DNA of 64,000 nt from Monomorium pharaonis (taxonomy: Eukaryota; Arthropoda; Insecta; Hymenoptera; Formicidae), in assembly GCF_013373865.1 (NCBI RefSeq), contig NC_050468.1, forward strand, positions 27,980,774 through 28,044,773, written 5' to 3'. A model generated the notes under the pieces. That model saw nothing but the letters and a program-made list of their open reading frames with translations, was not told where the DNA came from and made no database searches. Of this stretch, positions 61,271 to 64,000 are shown in pieces (within the stretch, counting starts at the first letter, position 1; each line of letters begins with the position of its first letter). A program made the position numbers and the translations under genes.

Positions 61271-64000
61271 ATGAGGCTATCCTGCAACGGGATAAATTTT
61301 AACGCATGCATTAAAGCTTTCCGAAAAAAAGAAAAGATAAAAGAGAAACGTGATAAATGATGTGCACGCGTTTGCTAGGAAAATTCACTCTAAAAAAATT
61401 TTGTTTCAATATATATTTTATAAAATGTCATAAAAAAGATTATAAATTATCAATGTGTAAAATTTTGTTTAACGCATGCGTTATATTTAATAATATATGC
61501 GTTGGAAAGAAAACGCATGTCTTACGATATTTCATATTTTATAAAGGCTTAACGCATAAAATTGCTACCATCGTATTAAGCAAATAATGTATTTAGCTAA
61601 TTAATTTTATATATTTCTTTTGCGTACCTAATTAATTGCTAAAAAACTGCATCTAATGGTGCAAGCTTTTTGTCAGTTCAATTCATTATTTCTTGATCAT
61701 GTATTTTAGAGGTCGCTTTTCATAGAGAGAAATTAAACATTATACTGAGAAAAATTTCCAACGAATTTACCGAAATAGTGTATCTAATTGTTAATTTGAT
61801 GAAACTCTCATCGTAAATATGTTATTCAATCATAATTATTCAATTGAAGATACACATGTCCAATTTAATTTCTCATCGGATATATCCGTTTGTCACTATA
61901 TTCACTATATTGGATTGATTAAATATAAATGGATATTTTTCCCAGTGTATGAAACTAATTATAAAACTATAAATTATAAAAAAAGTTTACTATTAGTAAT
62001 AAAACTAATAGTAAAAGGAAGTCTTGCTTAAAGAGAAAATTTTAAAAAGTCAATAGACGTAAAACATAGACATAATGATAGAAAGTTCAATTTTAATTTT
62101 GTAATTACCGACCTTATTTTGTATTAATTTTATAAATTATTTAATACAAAATTGAACTTATCATAGATGTCACGGTTTTATTATTTTACGCATTCTACCT
62201 CAATTTATCATTTTATTTTTATTTAAAATTATGACACTTTACTTCTACCAAAGTAACAATCGTCACGATAAAATTAAGATCAACTTGACTGAGTCTTGAC
62301 ATCAATTTTTAATTAAATTGACGTCATCTTGATTTTATCATAATAATCTTAGTTACTTAATATAGGTTTGCTGCTTTGAAAACACAAGAACAAAAGAACG
62401 CGCGCGTAATGAGACACATTTATGCGGGACACATTTATCAAAGCAATCTTGGCGATAACAAATTCCATCACTTCCGCTTTTTAGTTGTAAAGCTGTGTTT
62501 TGTGGTAATAATTAACACGTTGACTGCCGCGATTATTTGTGATCGGTGTCTGACTTTGCAGTGGCCTCTTAGTAACTGGTGTTACCATAAAAAATAAAAA
62601 TGATAAAAATGTCATTTAATTAATATACAATTTTTAATAATATAAATAAATATAAAATTTTGAATAATATAAATAAATTTTAAATAATATAAATAGACTA
62701 TAATGTAAAGTAAAATGCATAATTTAAGACTATTTGTATAAAGATAGACCTACATATTCTCAACTTACTTTTATCGATAAAAGTAAGTTGAAAATATGTG
62801 CTATAATCTTATTTAATTATACTACACAATATTTTACAAAATTTGCTTTGTGGGCGGACAACGTGTTAATTTATGCTCAATAGATATCATATTATTTTAC
62901 GATTAAAATACACCTAAGATTACACATTTTCCTTCATTCATTACGTACTAGTATTTAAACAAAAACATCAAAAAAGTAATACCTGTGTTCAATATTTATA
63001 ATGTGTTATTACAGATATTGCAATTAGTCATCTAAAGATGATTGTTTTGAATTTTTTTAATCTGCGAGGAATATAAGTAGTAAAAATATATAAAATTAAG
63101 AGGCAAGCTACTATACTTTATATTGAAACAAATTTTACGCGTCATATATCAGATTATTCAGAAATAAATTTCAATTTTTCTCATGTTAAACAACTTTGAT
63201 TTCGTATAAAAATTTCCTTAATTACATTAAAAATTCAAAAGAATAGAGTATTTTTAAAACAAAAGATTAAACTTACATCGCTTTAAAGTTCTATATTGAG
63301 TTTAGAAAGAATTTTGTTAATGCTGTTAAAACAACGTAAAAACATCGTTTGAAAAAATCGGCACTTTGCCATTTAAAAATTGCGACAAAGAACTCCTAGC
63401 AATCGAGTATCAGTATATACCAGTATCAGAGCTTGCAACCTTGATAATGCAATGTTTGTGAAACATCAGCACAACGCTATTTCAGCACGCGGTATCCATC
63501 CGGAAGCCTTTCATGACAATAAAAAAGAACTCTTTTTAGAGTTTTAAGAAGACTATAAACAATTTTATGATTAAAAAAACTTCCATAGTGATAATCGATA
63601 CACTATAATCGAGGTACTGATAAACTTGCCTGTCGGTGAAGTTGTTGCGTTGAAATGATTACTGATGAGATTATCACTGAAGACAACGATGAAACGAGTG
63701 CCAAGTCGAAACGCTGGAGCCAGTGTTAGCTCACTGAATTGCAGCGGCGTGTTGTTTTTAATATGACAAATCAAAGATAAGCACGTACCAAGATGGTAAA
63801 ATACGAATGTGTTTCAGCTCCTGAATGTACCTTACTATCAGAAGAATATTGACAAATACCAAGAAGGAAGTAAAAAACTTGATCCCTGATGCCGTCTATC
63901 GCATGTCAGATTCAATCACGGACTACCGATCGATTGAAATTCGATACCACTCTTGCACCTTTGAGTGTCGCGATTGCTCGACATATATATGTATACTATG

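Larger units (their letters stand above)
59474..64000. other. AT-rich region without recognised genes
   Basis: Apart from the microsatellite block at 60444-60552 and an inverted-repeat element at 60854-61270, only short AT-rich open frames are present and none resembles a known protein. The last 600 bp are slightly richer in GC but show no coding signature. Confidence 0.5.

Noticed and set aside
1..64000. tRNA genes, rRNA, telomeric TTAGG arrays and retroelement reverse transcriptase frames
   Set aside because: I looked by eye for tRNA box B-like words, TTAGG runs and pol-type motifs in the open frames, and saw no convincing case. A dedicated search could still find short or degenerate ones.

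Overview
This is a 64-kb piece of an AT-rich animal genome. Genes have short GT-AG introns on both strands, and the gaps hold small palindromic repeats and microsatellites. The proteins are conserved metazoan orthologues and the overall look is insect, most likely Hymenoptera such as an ant. That placement is an inference from composition and gene content, not a proof. No bacterial operon features, rRNA, tRNA or CRISPR were seen. Exon models were built by hand from splice signals and checked for phase: the coding lengths of all spliced genes sum to whole codons.

Region 1 (about 1.8-20.8 kb) is a compact housekeeping cluster. In order it holds SNX14 (-), GNB1L (+), mitochondrial tyrosyl-tRNA synthetase YARS2 (-), RACGAP1/tumbleweed (-), CCDC115/VMA22 (-), RPP38 (+) and SFT2D3 (-). 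SNX14 and GNB1L start head to head about 450 bp apart. The 1.56-kb gap between the divergent CCDC115 and RPP38 starts holds three different foldback elements side by side.

Region 2 (about 23-49.7 kb) is dominated by one large minus-strand gene, the CDK5 activator p35 (CDK5R1, Cdk5alpha in flies). It has a CpG-rich 5' region at 48-49.7 kb, a first coding exon at 46.4-46.9 kb, small exons at 43.8-44.1 and 30.7-31.0 kb, a 12.8-kb intron, a terminal exon near 30.3 kb, and probably a long GC-rich 3' region down to about 23 kb. The conserved p35 core lies between two long open frames that it does not explain. Upstream is a Pro/Gln-rich frame with no ATG, carrying a 21-bp minisatellite that reads as NPGNPGH. 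It runs in frame into the p35 start codon. Downstream is a frame of about 727 codons that overlaps the p35 stop in another frame and can be reached from p35 exon 3 through phase-0 alternative acceptors. This is the most unusual structure in the window.

Region 3 (about 49.7-64 kb) is gene-poor and AT-rich, with foldback repeats. It holds one spliced plus-strand gene at 57.1-59.5 kb. This encodes an unrecognised 287-residue protein with an N-terminal signal, a proline-rich stretch, one membrane segment, a furin-like RQKR site and a four-cysteine C-terminal part.

The region 1 genes serve unrelated basic functions (lipid-droplet/ER contact, PIKK assembly, mitochondrial translation, cytokinesis, V-ATPase assembly, RNase P, Golgi traffic). 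Their closeness looks like gene density rather than a pathway.
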